Source: Chryseobacterium gleum (lineage in GTDB: Bacteria; Bacteroidota; Bacteroidia; Flavobacteriales; Flavobacteriaceae). From it: 64,000 nucleotides of DNA. This document shows positions 44,243 to 52,751 of the stretch, one piece after another (within the stretch, counting starts at the first letter, position 1; the number at the start of each line of letters is the position of its first letter). The notes under the pieces were generated by a model that searched no databases, was not told the origin of the DNA, and worked only from the letters and a program-made list of their open reading frames with translations. The stretch covers positions 83,710-147,709 of the forward strand of contig CAMCVI010000002.1 of NCBI GenBank assembly GCA_945881885.1, written 5' to 3'. Position numbers and translations under genes: made by a program.

Positions 44243-45010
44243 ATGAAATTTATCTTAGAATTATTTAAAAATATTACTTCAAACCTATTAATACAAGCTC
44301 AAGAAATTGACAATGAATTTAAATGGACCCAACTTTTTAATCCCGAATTTTACATTAACTTAGAATTAGGTGGTGTTCCTATCGGAATTTATATGGTTTT
44401 ATTTATTGTATTTGCCGAAACCGGTTTGTTTGTAGGGTTTTTTCTTCCTGGTGATAGTTTGCTGTTTTTATCTGGAATTTATTGTGAATCTTTGGCACAT
44501 CCTTTAACTTTTTTACCTCAAGGTTATTCGCCTGTTTTTGTGGTTGCGACATTAATTGCACTTTCTGGAATAATTGGTAATATTTTTGGCTATTGGTTTG
44601 GGTCTGTTTACGGGAAAAATTTATATCAAAAAAAGGATGGTTTTTTCTTTAAGAGAAAATACCTAGATCACTCCGAAAGTTTCTTTCAAAAGCATGGCGG
44701 AGTTGCCATAGTTTTTGCACGATTTTTACCCATTGTAAGAACTTTTGTACCTATTATTGCTGGTATTGTGCACATGAAAAAAAGCAAATTCATGTTGTAT
44801 AATATTATAAGTTCTATTTTATGGTCGTTTATTTTGGTGTATGCAGGACATTATTTATACGGCTTATTTTTAGAAAAATTTGATATTGATTTAAAACATC
44901 ATATCGAAAAAATCATATTTATATTAGTGGCTTTAACTACATTTCCTTTAGTAATGAAAGCCATTAAAGCAAGAAAATTAGGGAAAGTAGATGGGTCTGG
45001 TGATGAGTAA
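44243..45010 (+). CDS. DedA family membrane protein
   Basis: 255 residues with the DedA/VTT patterns GLFVGFFLPGDSLLFLSG (residues 60-77) and FARFLPIVRTFVPIIAGI (153-170) and four or more spans. DedA proteins act in membrane lipid scrambling and proton-motive homeostasis, including undecaprenyl phosphate recycling. It follows the symporter by 31 nt and is followed by an FAD oxidoreductase by 28 nt. Confidence 0.92.
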   Translation: MKFILELFKNITSNLLIQAQEIDNEFKWTQLFNPEFYINLELGGVPIGIYMVLFIVFAETGLFVGFFLPGDSLLFLSGIYCESLAHPLTFLPQGYSPVFVVATLIALSGIIGNIFGYWFGSVYGKNLYQKKDGFFFKRKYLDHSESFFQKHGGVAIVFARFLPIVRTFVPIIAGIVHMKKSKFMLYNIISSILWSFILVYAGHYLYGLFLEKFDIDLKHHIEKIIFILVALTTFPLVMKAIKARKLGKVDGSGDE

Positions 45011-45038
45011 ATAAGGCTAATTTTATAGAAAATAAAGT

Positions 45039-46151
45039 ATGCAACTGAGCTATTGGGAAATAAAAAATTGGTTCTCCAACGTGGATTTCACCATAGTAGG
45101 TAGCGGCATTGTAGGTTTGCACACGGCTATTAGGTTGAGAGAGCGGTTTCCAAAAGCCAAAATTTTAGTTTTAGAAAAAGGCATTTTGCCACAAGGCGCC
45201 AGTACCAAAAACGCTGGTTTTGCTTGTTTTGGAAGTGTTTCCGAAATTCTTGACGATTTAAAAACACACACCGAAGAAGAGGTCATCCAATTGATTCAAA
45301 AAAGATATGCTGGTTTGCAACTGCTTCGTAAAAACCTAGGTGATGCCGCCATAGCTTACCAACCTTTAGGCGGTTACGAATTGTTTCTGAAAGAAGACGA
45401 AGCGTTTTATAGCGATTGTATATCCAAAATTCCTTTTATTAACGATGTCGTTCGACCCTTATTCAAATCGGATGTATATACCAAAGTAAACGATAGTTTT
45501 AAATTTAAAAACACTTTTGAACATTTGATTTTTAACTCTTTTGAAGGTCAAATTGACACCGGAAATATGATTCAAGCTTTACTAAAAAAAGCAGTATTAC
45601 ACGATATTTTAATTCTAAACAATCAAAACGTTTCTGATTATCAAGAAACAAATGATAGCGTAGCAGTTGTAACCAACGAAGTTACTTTTAAAACCAAAAA
45701 ACTAATTTTTACAACAAATGGTTTTGCTTCCGAATTAACTAAAAACGAAGTCAAACCCGCAAGAGCGCAAGTTTTAATTACCAAACCAATTGAAAATTTA
45801 CACATCAAAGGCACTTTTCATTTAGACCAAGGGTATTATTATTTCAGAAATATAAATAATAGAGTGCTTTTTGGCGGTGGCAGAAACTTAGATTTTGAAG
45901 TGGAAACCACTACTTCATTAGCAACTACGGAAAAAATTCAAAATCGCTTGCAAGATTTACTAAAAAATGTAATTTTGCCTGATACCTCTTTTGAAATTGA
46001 ACACAGTTGGAGTGGCATTATGGGTATTGGAAATTCTAAAAATCCAATTGTACAACAACTAAGCAACCATGTATATTGCGGCGTTAGAATGGGCGGAATG
46101 GGGGTTGCAATAGGAAGTTTAATTGGTAAAGAAGTAGCAGATTTAATATAA
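45039..46151 (+). CDS. FAD-dependent oxidoreductase (DAO family)
   Basis: 370 residues. The Rossmann motif FTIVGSGIVGLHTAIRLRE appears at about residue 17-35, followed by the FAD-binding NAGFACFGS. A C-terminal GGGRNLDFEVE and GVRMGGMGVAIGS complete the DAO fold. The substrate is likely an amino acid or secondary amine; glycine-oxidase-like and other possibilities remain. It lies 2 nt upstream of mtgA, so it is co-transcribed with it. Confidence 0.85.
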   Translation: MQLSYWEIKNWFSNVDFTIVGSGIVGLHTAIRLRERFPKAKILVLEKGILPQGASTKNAGFACFGSVSEILDDLKTHTEEEVIQLIQKRYAGLQLLRKNLGDAAIAYQPLGGYELFLKEDEAFYSDCISKIPFINDVVRPLFKSDVYTKVNDSFKFKNTFEHLIFNSFEGQIDTGNMIQALLKKAVLHDILILNNQNVSDYQETNDSVAVVTNEVTFKTKKLIFTTNGFASELTKNEVKPARAQVLITKPIENLHIKGTFHLDQGYYYFRNINNRVLFGGGRNLDFEVETTTSLATTEKIQNRLQDLLKNVILPDTSFEIEHSWSGIMGIGNSKNPIVQQLSNHVYCGVRMGGMGVAIGSLIGKEVADLI

Positions 46152-46153
46152 AA

Positions 46154-46867
46154 ATGGCAGCAATAAAAACAAAAAATACTGGAAAAAAAGGATTTTTCGG
46201 ACAAATAATGCGTTTCTTTTGGAAGCTAATTATTTGGTTCAATATAATTAGTTTGTTTTTTGTTGTGCTTTATAAATTTGTACCCGTGCCTTATACGCCT
46301 CTTATGGTAATCAGGTATTTTGAAAATAAATCTGCAGGAAAAGATATCGAAACCAAGCACCATTGGGTACCGTTAGATAATATTTCTAAAAACCTACAAA
46401 AAGCAGTTATTGCCAGTGAAGATGGTAGATTTTTTGAACATTATGGATTGGATTTTTCTGCGATGCAAAAAGCGGCTGTAGGAAATTTTAAAGGTAAAAA
46501 ACTAAAAGGCGGAAGTACCATTACACAACAAACCGCAAAAAATGTATTTCTTTGGCAAGGAAGAAGTTATTTCCGAAAAGCATTAGAAGCTTATTATACA
46601 GTATTAATTGAATTAATTTGGGGCAAAGAACGCATACTTGAAGTGTACCTAAACAGTATTGAAATGGGCGATGGCATTTATGGTGCCCAAGCCGCCACGC
46701 AACATTGGTACAAAAAAGATTGCAAAAGTTTAACCCGTATGCAAGCCGCCGGAATAGCCGCAATTTTGCCAAACCCAAGAAGATTTAGTCCAAATGGTTC
46801 TGCATACATCAGCAGAAAACAAAGTAGGATAGCCCGCTATATTTTAATGACAAAATTAAAGTATTAA
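46154..46867 (+). CDS. mtgA: Monofunctional biosynthetic peptidoglycan transglycosylase
   Basis: 237 residues with one N-terminal membrane anchor and a single glycosyltransferase GT51 domain: VIASEDGRFFEHYGLDF (catalytic Glu), then GGSTITQQTAKN and YLNSIEMGDGIYGAQAA. It lacks the transpeptidase of class A PBPs. It polymerises lipid II in the inner membrane. It starts 2 nt after the DAO-type gene and is followed by an SDR gene 12 nt later. Confidence 0.95.
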   Translation: MAAIKTKNTGKKGFFGQIMRFFWKLIIWFNIISLFFVVLYKFVPVPYTPLMVIRYFENKSAGKDIETKHHWVPLDNISKNLQKAVIASEDGRFFEHYGLDFSAMQKAAVGNFKGKKLKGGSTITQQTAKNVFLWQGRSYFRKALEAYYTVLIELIWGKERILEVYLNSIEMGDGIYGAQAATQHWYKKDCKSLTRMQAAGIAAILPNPRRFSPNGSAYISRKQSRIARYILMTKLKY

Positions 46868-46879
46868 TAAACAAGTAAA

Positions 46880-47698
46880 ATGAAAACTGTCTTAATAACT
46901 GGTGCTGGTGGAGGAATTGGCAAACAAACTGCTTTGTATTTTGCCAAAAATAACTGGACCGTTATTGCTACGTTACTACATAGTTCTGAAGGTAATGATT
47001 TTAAAGATTATCCTCACATTTTTAGTTACGAAATGGATGTTACGTCGACGGGGAGTATTGCATCGGCTAGTAAAATTATTTTAGAAAATCATCCAAAAAT
47101 TGATACGGTAATTAATAATGCCGGGATGGGCTACAGAAGTTTCGTAGAACTATCAGAAGACAAAAAAATTGATGATATTGTAAATTTAAATTGGCTTGGC
47201 GTTGTAAAAGTTTGCAGGGCATTTATCCCAACTTTCAGACAACAAAAATATGGACAATTTATAAATATTACTTCAGTTGCTGGATTGGTAAATTTGCCGC
47301 TAGGCAACTTTTATCATGCAACCAAACAAGCAGTAGAAAGTTTTTCTGAATGTATGGCTTTTGAACTGGTAGATTTTAATGTTAGTGTAGCTACTGTACA
47401 ATTTGGAAATGCGCCCACTTCTTTTCAAAAAAATGTAACAAAATGCGCTAAATCAGAAATTTTATCTTACAATAAATTAATGGATAAAATTTCGAAATTA
47501 CTTTTAGATAAATCAGGAAAAAACCAAGATTTACCTCAGCAAATTGTTGAAAAATTATTTAAAATTGCCGAAAACCCAAATACAAATTTTAGAAGATACA
47601 CGATTGGTTTTGACGCCAATATTATGCGAATTTTAAGACGAATTTTGGGTTATAAAATATTCAATTACATCATCAGAAAATTTACTTTGAGTAAATAA
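46880..47698 (+). CDS. Short-chain dehydrogenase/reductase
   Basis: 272 residues. The nucleotide motif TGAGGGIGKQTA is at the N-terminus, with NNAG (VINNAGMGYR), the S in NITSVAG and the Y-x3-K in YHATKQ. The C-terminus is basic. The substrate is unknown. It ends the plus-strand run that begins with the symporter, and a palindromic element starts right after its stop. Confidence 0.85.
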   Translation: MKTVLITGAGGGIGKQTALYFAKNNWTVIATLLHSSEGNDFKDYPHIFSYEMDVTSTGSIASASKIILENHPKIDTVINNAGMGYRSFVELSEDKKIDDIVNLNWLGVVKVCRAFIPTFRQQKYGQFINITSVAGLVNLPLGNFYHATKQAVESFSECMAFELVDFNVSVATVQFGNAPTSFQKNVTKCAKSEILSYNKLMDKISKLLLDKSGKNQDLPQQIVEKLFKIAENPNTNFRRYTIGFDANIMRILRRILGYKIFNYIIRKFTLSK

Positions 47699-47838
47699 AA
47701 AGAGGGTGTTCAAAAGCACTAATCTTGTCATTCCGAATTTATTTCGGAAACTATAAATATTTGCAAATTAATTTTTTAGAGAAACTGAAACGAGTTCAGT
47801 TTGACAAAATCAAGTTTTTAGAACACCTTCTTTATTGA
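47699..47838. repeat. Nested palindromic element, family A relative
   Basis: Outer arms: AGGGTGTTCAAAA (47703-47715) against TTTTTAGAACACCTTC (47815-47830), giving about 8 matching bp around GTGTTC. Inner arms: TTGTCATTCCGAA (47725-47737) against TTCAGTTTGACAA (47795-47807), sharing TTGTCA and GAA with the 1182-1251 element. The total is about 140 nt between the convergent SDR and TonB receptor genes, so the outer hairpin may also act as a terminator. Confidence 0.55.
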
Positions 47839-47848
47839 TAGCTTTTAA

Positions 47849-50059
47849 TTACAAGTTAAAATTTACACCCAAAACTATATTTCTACCCATATTATCAATT
47901 CCATCCGATTTTAAGCGAGACAAATGGGCTACATATTGTTTATTTAATAAATTGGTAGCTGTAAGAAATAAATTAAATGTGGCTTTATTCAACTGAATAT
48001 CGGTTCCAATTCCTGAAGAAAGTAATAAATAATCGTTTGTTTTGGTTTCAAAATTTCCAATCTTATTTTGATTAAAAGTGTAATTCGCTTGTAAGAAAAC
48101 AAAACTATTTTTGATGTTTTTAGACACATCAAAATTCGCTCTAAAATTATTTTTCCATTGATTGGCAGGAATTAAAGGTAAACTCAAATTGTTTTCTAAT
48201 TTGCCAATAACCATTTCGTAGCTACTTGTCATGTGCAACCAATCGATTTCATGTAAATGCAAATGAATTCCGGTTTCTCCACCATATAAAACAGCATTAT
48301 TTTGTAAATAATCATACACAAAATTAGTATCGATGGCGTTCCCGTTTGGCGATATAAAAATATAATTATTGATGTTGTTATAAAATCCGTTTACAAAAAA
48401 ATCAAAATGTTCCGTGTTATAATCTACATTTAAATCGACTTGAAAATTTTGTTCAGTTTTTAAATTTGAATTACCAATTTCGTATCTATTACTTCCTTCG
48501 TGTACGCCGTTTGAAGATAGTTCGGATAAATTTGGTGCTCTAAAACCAGATGCGAAATTTATTCGTGAAGTAATTTTATCGGTAACATCTGTTTTAAACC
48601 CTAAAGAGGCATTGACGCTTTCATAATTCTTATCTAATTCTTGAAAAGCGCCTTCTGTTCCATTTTCTCCAAATGCTTTAGTAGTTACATTTCTAAAATC
48701 GTATCGCAGGCCAAACTGGATAATATTTTTATTGAATTTATATTGGGAAGTTCCAAAGAAACCAATGTCGTCAATTTTCGCATCCGGTATTAATTTTTCT
48801 TCTCCAAAATTTCTATTTTCTTGGTTCATTCCTTGAAAACCAATAATCGTTTCAAATTTTCCAAAATCAGGTAAATAATAACGTACATTATAATTAAATG
48901 TTTTCAATTTCATAAAAAGTGCCGTTTCGTTTTGACTTTCCAATTCTTTTCTATCATTAAACACGTAACCAGCGGTGGCTTCTAGTTTTGAATTTTTAAA
49001 ATATAATTTCTGGCTAAAACTCAACAAATGATTTTTGATTTTCTGACTTGGAAATAAGGGCGATCTAAATCCAATATTTTCTAAATTTTCTTCTGGTAAA
49101 CCCAAATTTAAATCGTTAAAATTGTACCTAAAATCAGCTGTATAGCGAGATGTTACGTAAGATGTGCCTAATTTAAAGTCATTTTCAATAAATCGTGTAT
49201 TCAGAACCCTTTCACCATTTGGTAGTTTATAATCGGCATGAGAAGCATAATTATTTTGTACTAAAAACTTGAATTTATCAACAGAATTTTTAAAGGTTAC
49301 CGAAGTATTTATACCTTGCGTATTACTATTTACAACCTGATTTACAGCTAATTCTGTTTTATTATTGGCGGCATACTTTTCTGGATTAAAATACAAAACA
49401 CCACCCATCGCATCTGAACCATATAATAAAGATGCAGGTCCTTTTATTATTTCCACACTTTCTTGTCCGTTTGCATTTAAACCTAAACCGTGTTCTTCAC
49501 CAAATTGTTGGTTTTCTAGTCGGATACCTTGTGCGTATGTCAAAACTCGGTTTCCGCTCAATCCTCGAATAACAGGTTTACCGATAGAAACCCCAGTTGA
49601 AATAACATTGACACCCGGATTGGTAGCTAAAGCATCTGAAAGATTTATGGCACCTTCGTTTTGAATTTGTTTTAAATTAATGTGATCAATTTTTACCACA
49701 TTTTCATTTTGTGTTTTATTGAAAAGAGAAGAAACTAAAATTTCATCGATATGATGATCTTCCTCTTCTAAAATAATATCTAGAATTTTTTGTTCTTGAT
49801 TTCTAATTGAAATTTGTAAGGATTTAATTTCGAATTTATCTTTTTTGAAAATTAAAGTTCTTTTTCCGATAGGTAAATTTTTAATTTCAAATTGTCCGTT
49901 TTCATTGGATTTTGTTTGAATTGTAGCATCTAAAATTGAAATTTCAACATTAGAAATAGGTTCGTTATTTTGGTTTTTAATTGTTCCTGAAATAGCATTT
50001 TGAGCAAAGCCCAGAGAGATAAAGCCCATCAAAAAGATGAGAAAAATATATTTTTGCAT
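47849..50059 (-). CDS. TonB-dependent receptor, ZnuD-like
   Basis: 736 residues. After the signal peptide comes a CarboxypepD_reg-like domain (about residues 22-100), a plug with KPVIRGLSGNRVLTYAQGIR and ENQQFGEEHG, then a 22-strand barrel ending in VLGVNFNL. The plug resembles zinc or heavy-metal receptors of the ZnuD group. It lies downstream of a His/Cys-rich small protein and asd, which strengthens a metal guess. The exact substrate is inferred, not shown. Confidence 0.8.
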   Translation of the reverse strand: MQKYIFLIFLMGFISLGFAQNAISGTIKNQNNEPISNVEISILDATIQTKSNENGQFEIKNLPIGKRTLIFKKDKFEIKSLQISIRNQEQKILDIILEEEDHHIDEILVSSLFNKTQNENVVKIDHINLKQIQNEGAINLSDALATNPGVNVISTGVSIGKPVIRGLSGNRVLTYAQGIRLENQQFGEEHGLGLNANGQESVEIIKGPASLLYGSDAMGGVLYFNPEKYAANNKTELAVNQVVNSNTQGINTSVTFKNSVDKFKFLVQNNYASHADYKLPNGERVLNTRFIENDFKLGTSYVTSRYTADFRYNFNDLNLGLPEENLENIGFRSPLFPSQKIKNHLLSFSQKLYFKNSKLEATAGYVFNDRKELESQNETALFMKLKTFNYNVRYYLPDFGKFETIIGFQGMNQENRNFGEEKLIPDAKIDDIGFFGTSQYKFNKNIIQFGLRYDFRNVTTKAFGENGTEGAFQELDKNYESVNASLGFKTDVTDKITSRINFASGFRAPNLSELSSNGVHEGSNRYEIGNSNLKTEQNFQVDLNVDYNTEHFDFFVNGFYNNINNYIFISPNGNAIDTNFVYDYLQNNAVLYGGETGIHLHLHEIDWLHMTSSYEMVIGKLENNLSLPLIPANQWKNNFRANFDVSKNIKNSFVFLQANYTFNQNKIGNFETKTNDYLLLSSGIGTDIQLNKATFNLFLTATNLLNKQYVAHLSRLKSDGIDNMGRNIVLGVNFNL

Positions 50060-50103
50060 GTGTATAAGTTTAAAATTTATTGATTAAAATTGTAGCATTA
50101 TTT

Positions 50104-50163
50104 GCCACAGATTAAAATGATTAAAACGATTTTAAATCTGTAATAATACATGAAATCAGTGGC
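50104..50163. repeat. Palindromic intergenic repeat, family C, part 2
   Basis: GCCACAGATT (50104-50113) pairs with AATCAGTGGC (50154-50163), 9 of 10 matching. Inside, CAGATT (50108-50113) pairs with AATCTG (50135-50140). Iterated ACAGATT wording links it to the element at 23249-23331. It lies in the 125-nt gap between the His/Cys-rich gene and the TonB receptor gene. Confidence 0.5.
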
Positions 50164-50184
50164 TGAAATTTACTTTAATAAAAC

Positions 50185-50517
50185 TTATACTAAAGGTGGA
50201 CCTCGATAGGAAAAATATAAAAATTCATTTTCTTTTACAAAGGACTCGTAAATAGAAGAATAATGAAATGTATGATTGGGATTTTTAAAATCAATTATAA
50301 AAACAGCTTCTGCTAAAAAGGCAGCAAATTCATAATCACAAACCGGACAATCTTCATGACTATCATGTGAAAAATGCATTTTAGAAGTGTTTTCTTGAGT
50401 CACCTCATCATGAAAATGATGGGCTTCATCTATAAAAATATGTAACGACTGGTAGCATATGGCAAAAAGTAGCGCCAATGCCATCAATACGTTATATTTT
50501 ACATATTTTTTTTGCAT
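50185..50517 (-). CDS. Small His/Cys-rich membrane or exported protein
   Basis: 110 residues with an N-terminal hydrophobic segment (about 8-24), then a metal-ligand-rich part: HHFHDE, HFSHDSHEDCPVCDYEF with two Cys and many His around residues 30-65, and a C-terminal FSYRGPPLV. I recall similar RGPP-ending His-rich proteins beside metal transporters (memory). Its ATG overlaps the asd stop as TAATG. A metal chaperone or sensor role for the receptor downstream is inferred. Confidence 0.75.
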   Translation of the reverse strand: MQKKYVKYNVLMALALLFAICYQSLHIFIDEAHHFHDEVTQENTSKMHFSHDSHEDCPVCDYEFAAFLAEAVFIIDFKNPNHTFHYSSIYESFVKENEFLYFSYRGPPLV

Positions 50518-51506
50518 TATACCAATTTATTAGCCACTAAATATTCGGCTATTTGTACGGTATTTGTGGCAGCACCTTTACGTAAATTATCGGCAACAAT
50601 CCACATGTTTAATGTGTTTGGTTGGCTTTCATCTCTTCGGATGCGTCCTACAAAAACATCATCTTTACCTTCTGCGTAAAACGGCATAGGGTAAGTAAAT
50701 GTATCTAAATTATCTTGAACTGTAATTCCTGGTGTATGGTGTAAAAGTGATCGCACTTCATTGATATCAAAATCGCTATGGAATTCTACGTTTACCGCTT
50801 CACTATGTCCACCAACAACTGGAATTCTTACTGCAGTTGCCGTAATGCCAATGGTTTTGTCGTTTAATATTTTTTGCGTTTCCCGAACCAATTTCATTTC
50901 TTCTTTGGTGTAATCATTGGTTTCAAAAACATCACATTGTGGAATCGCATTTTTATGAATTTGGTATTTATAAGCCATTTCGCCCTTAACACCGGCATAT
51001 TCGTTTTCTAATTGTTGCACGCCTTTTACGCCTGTTCCCGTAATAGATTGATAGGTAGAAACAATAATTCGTTTAATTTTATATTTTTTGTGCAATGGCG
51101 CTAAAGCCATTACTAATTGGATTGTAGAACAATTTGCGTTTGGAATAATTTTGTCGGATGCAGTTAAAATATCCGCATTAATTTCTGGAACAACCAATTT
51201 CTTAGTTTCATCCATTCTCCATGCTGAAGAATTATCAATTACTGTTGTGCCAGCAGCTGCAAATTTTGGGGCCCAAGTTAGCGAAGTTTCTCCACCAGCA
51301 GAAAACAAGGCTATATCTGCTTTCATTTCAACAGCGGTTTGTAAACCCACAACTTTATATGTTTTCCCGTTAAACTCAATTTCTTTTCCGACAGATTTTT
51401 CTGAAGCAACAGGAATTAATTCTGTAACTGGAAAATTTCTTTCTTTTAAAATTTGAAGCATTACTTCTCCCACCATTCCAGTGGCTCCGACAACGGCTAC
51501 TTTCAT
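50517..51506 (-). CDS. asd: Aspartate-semialdehyde dehydrogenase
   Basis: 329 residues; makes aspartate semialdehyde from aspartyl phosphate in lysine/threonine/methionine and DAP synthesis. The GATGMVGEVML dinucleotide motif is N-terminal. The catalytic Cys is C126 in NANCSTIQ, and the His motif is VGGHSEAVNVE. The stop TAA overlaps the ATG of the next gene (TAATG), so translational coupling with the His/Cys-rich gene is likely. A TACTTTTG box lies at 51534-51541. Confidence 0.96.
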   Translation of the reverse strand: MKVAVVGATGMVGEVMLQILKERNFPVTELIPVASEKSVGKEIEFNGKTYKVVGLQTAVEMKADIALFSAGGETSLTWAPKFAAAGTTVIDNSSAWRMDETKKLVVPEINADILTASDKIIPNANCSTIQLVMALAPLHKKYKIKRIIVSTYQSITGTGVKGVQQLENEYAGVKGEMAYKYQIHKNAIPQCDVFETNDYTKEEMKLVRETQKILNDKTIGITATAVRIPVVGGHSEAVNVEFHSDFDINEVRSLLHHTPGITVQDNLDTFTYPMPFYAEGKDDVFVGRIRRDESQPNTLNMWIVADNLRKGAATNTVQIAEYLVANKLV

Positions 51507-51533
51507 TTCTTTATATTTATTTTTTTAGCATTG

Positions 51534-51541
51534 CAAAAGTA
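51534..51541 (-). promoter_or_regulatory. -7 promoter element of asd
   Basis: TACTTTTG on the minus strand, about 27 nt before the asd start codon. Confidence 0.5.
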
Positions 51542-51586
51542 TAAAACTTATTGCTAATAATTTTCATCTAAAAAGGTAATAATTAT

Positions 51587-51613
51587 AAAAAAAACTGCCC
51601 GTAAGCAGTTTTT
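51587..51613 (-). terminator. Terminator of the TlpA-like gene
   Basis: Arms AAAAACTGC/GCAGTTTTT with a 6-nt loop and an upstream A-run on plus, so a U-tract on minus. It follows the stop by 8 nt. Confidence 0.8.
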
Positions 51614-51620
51614 GAAAATT

Positions 51621-52616
51621 TTATTTTACCAAAGAATCTAACAAAGTTACCAATTCAGGTGACGAAGGTCTTGGTGCATCAGCGTTTACAATTTTCCCTT
51701 CCGGACTAATTAATATAAATCTTGGAATTCCGTCTATTTTATAACCTTTTACAAAATCTGATTTCCAATCTTTATCTGCTAATAATTGAATACCACCTAA
51801 GTTTTTTTCTGTAACAAATTTGCTCCATTTGTCATGGTTTTTTTGCTCGTCTATTGAAATACTTACAAATTCGATGTTTTTCCCGTGATAGGCAACTTCT
51901 GTTTTTTGTAAAAAAGGAATTTCTTGACGACATGGTCCGCACCAAGTTGCCCAAACATCTACATATACATATTTCCCTTTTAAATCTTCTAAAGAAGTAA
52001 CACCACCTTTATGGTTTTCATACTTAAATGTTGGTGAAGCCGTTCCGTTTAATTTTTTTAATTCAAAAGCACCAGATAAATATTGAATCATACCTTTCAT
52101 GCCATTTTCAACATCTCCTTTATATTTAGTTACAAAACCAGCATCTAAACCTTGAGGCATTGCAGCAAAAATAGTTTCTTTGTATTTGGCTACTTCCGCA
52201 GTTAATGTTTCTAAGTTTTCCGCTTTCATCAATGGTTCAATAGCAGATTGATCTTGTTGTTTTAGCATTTCAGCGGCTAAAAACATGTTTTCCTTTGCTC
52301 CTTTTCCTTTAAAAGAAATGGTATTATCAAAATCTTTATAGTCTAAAGTTACTTCTAAATCTGAAGTGTTTGTTAGATACAAATCGCCATATTGATCAGC
52401 AACTTCAAGTTTAAACATGCCGTCTGTAACATTAAAAGTTGCCTTAAAATCGCCTTTTTTATCCGCCACAATCATTTGATTAAAACCTCTTGATTTTATA
52501 TAAATGGTATCTGATGGTTTATTTGCAATTTTTGCTGAAAATTTAACTTGAGCACTTGCTGTTAAAGAAAAAACACCTGCTACAACGCCTAATAAAAATG
52601 TTTTGTGGTTTGTCAT
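51621..52616 (-). CDS. TlpA-family thiol:disulfide reductase with N-terminal DUF4369
   Basis: 331 residues: signal peptide, a DUF4369-like beta region (about residues 25-120), a helical linker, then a thioredoxin domain with WATWCGPCRQEIPF (catalytic CxxC at about 224-227) and a cis-Pro GIPRF. It probably keeps periplasmic or exported thiols reduced, as in cytochrome c biogenesis or envelope repair. No ccm/ccs gene is near. It is transcribed alone. Confidence 0.9.
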   Translation of the reverse strand: MTNHKTFLLGVVAGVFSLTASAQVKFSAKIANKPSDTIYIKSRGFNQMIVADKKGDFKATFNVTDGMFKLEVADQYGDLYLTNTSDLEVTLDYKDFDNTISFKGKGAKENMFLAAEMLKQQDQSAIEPLMKAENLETLTAEVAKYKETIFAAMPQGLDAGFVTKYKGDVENGMKGMIQYLSGAFELKKLNGTASPTFKYENHKGGVTSLEDLKGKYVYVDVWATWCGPCRQEIPFLQKTEVAYHGKNIEFVSISIDEQKNHDKWSKFVTEKNLGGIQLLADKDWKSDFVKGYKIDGIPRFILISPEGKIVNADAPRPSSPELVTLLDSLVK

Positions 52617-52727
52617 TTTGAGAAATTTAATTTATAATGTGTAAATATAACAGAATTAAAAAAATAAATTACAAAAAAATTGTTAAGATTATTAATTGTT
52701 AAACTAAAATAAAATTTAAAATTATTA

Positions 52728-52735
52728 TACTTTTG
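52728..52735 (+). promoter_or_regulatory. -7 promoter element of aspS
   Basis: TACTTTTG, 16 nt before the ATG at 52752. No TTG box at 19 nt; a TTG at 52696-52698 is too far. Confidence 0.45.
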
Positions 52736-52751
52736 CAAAAAACAAATAATA

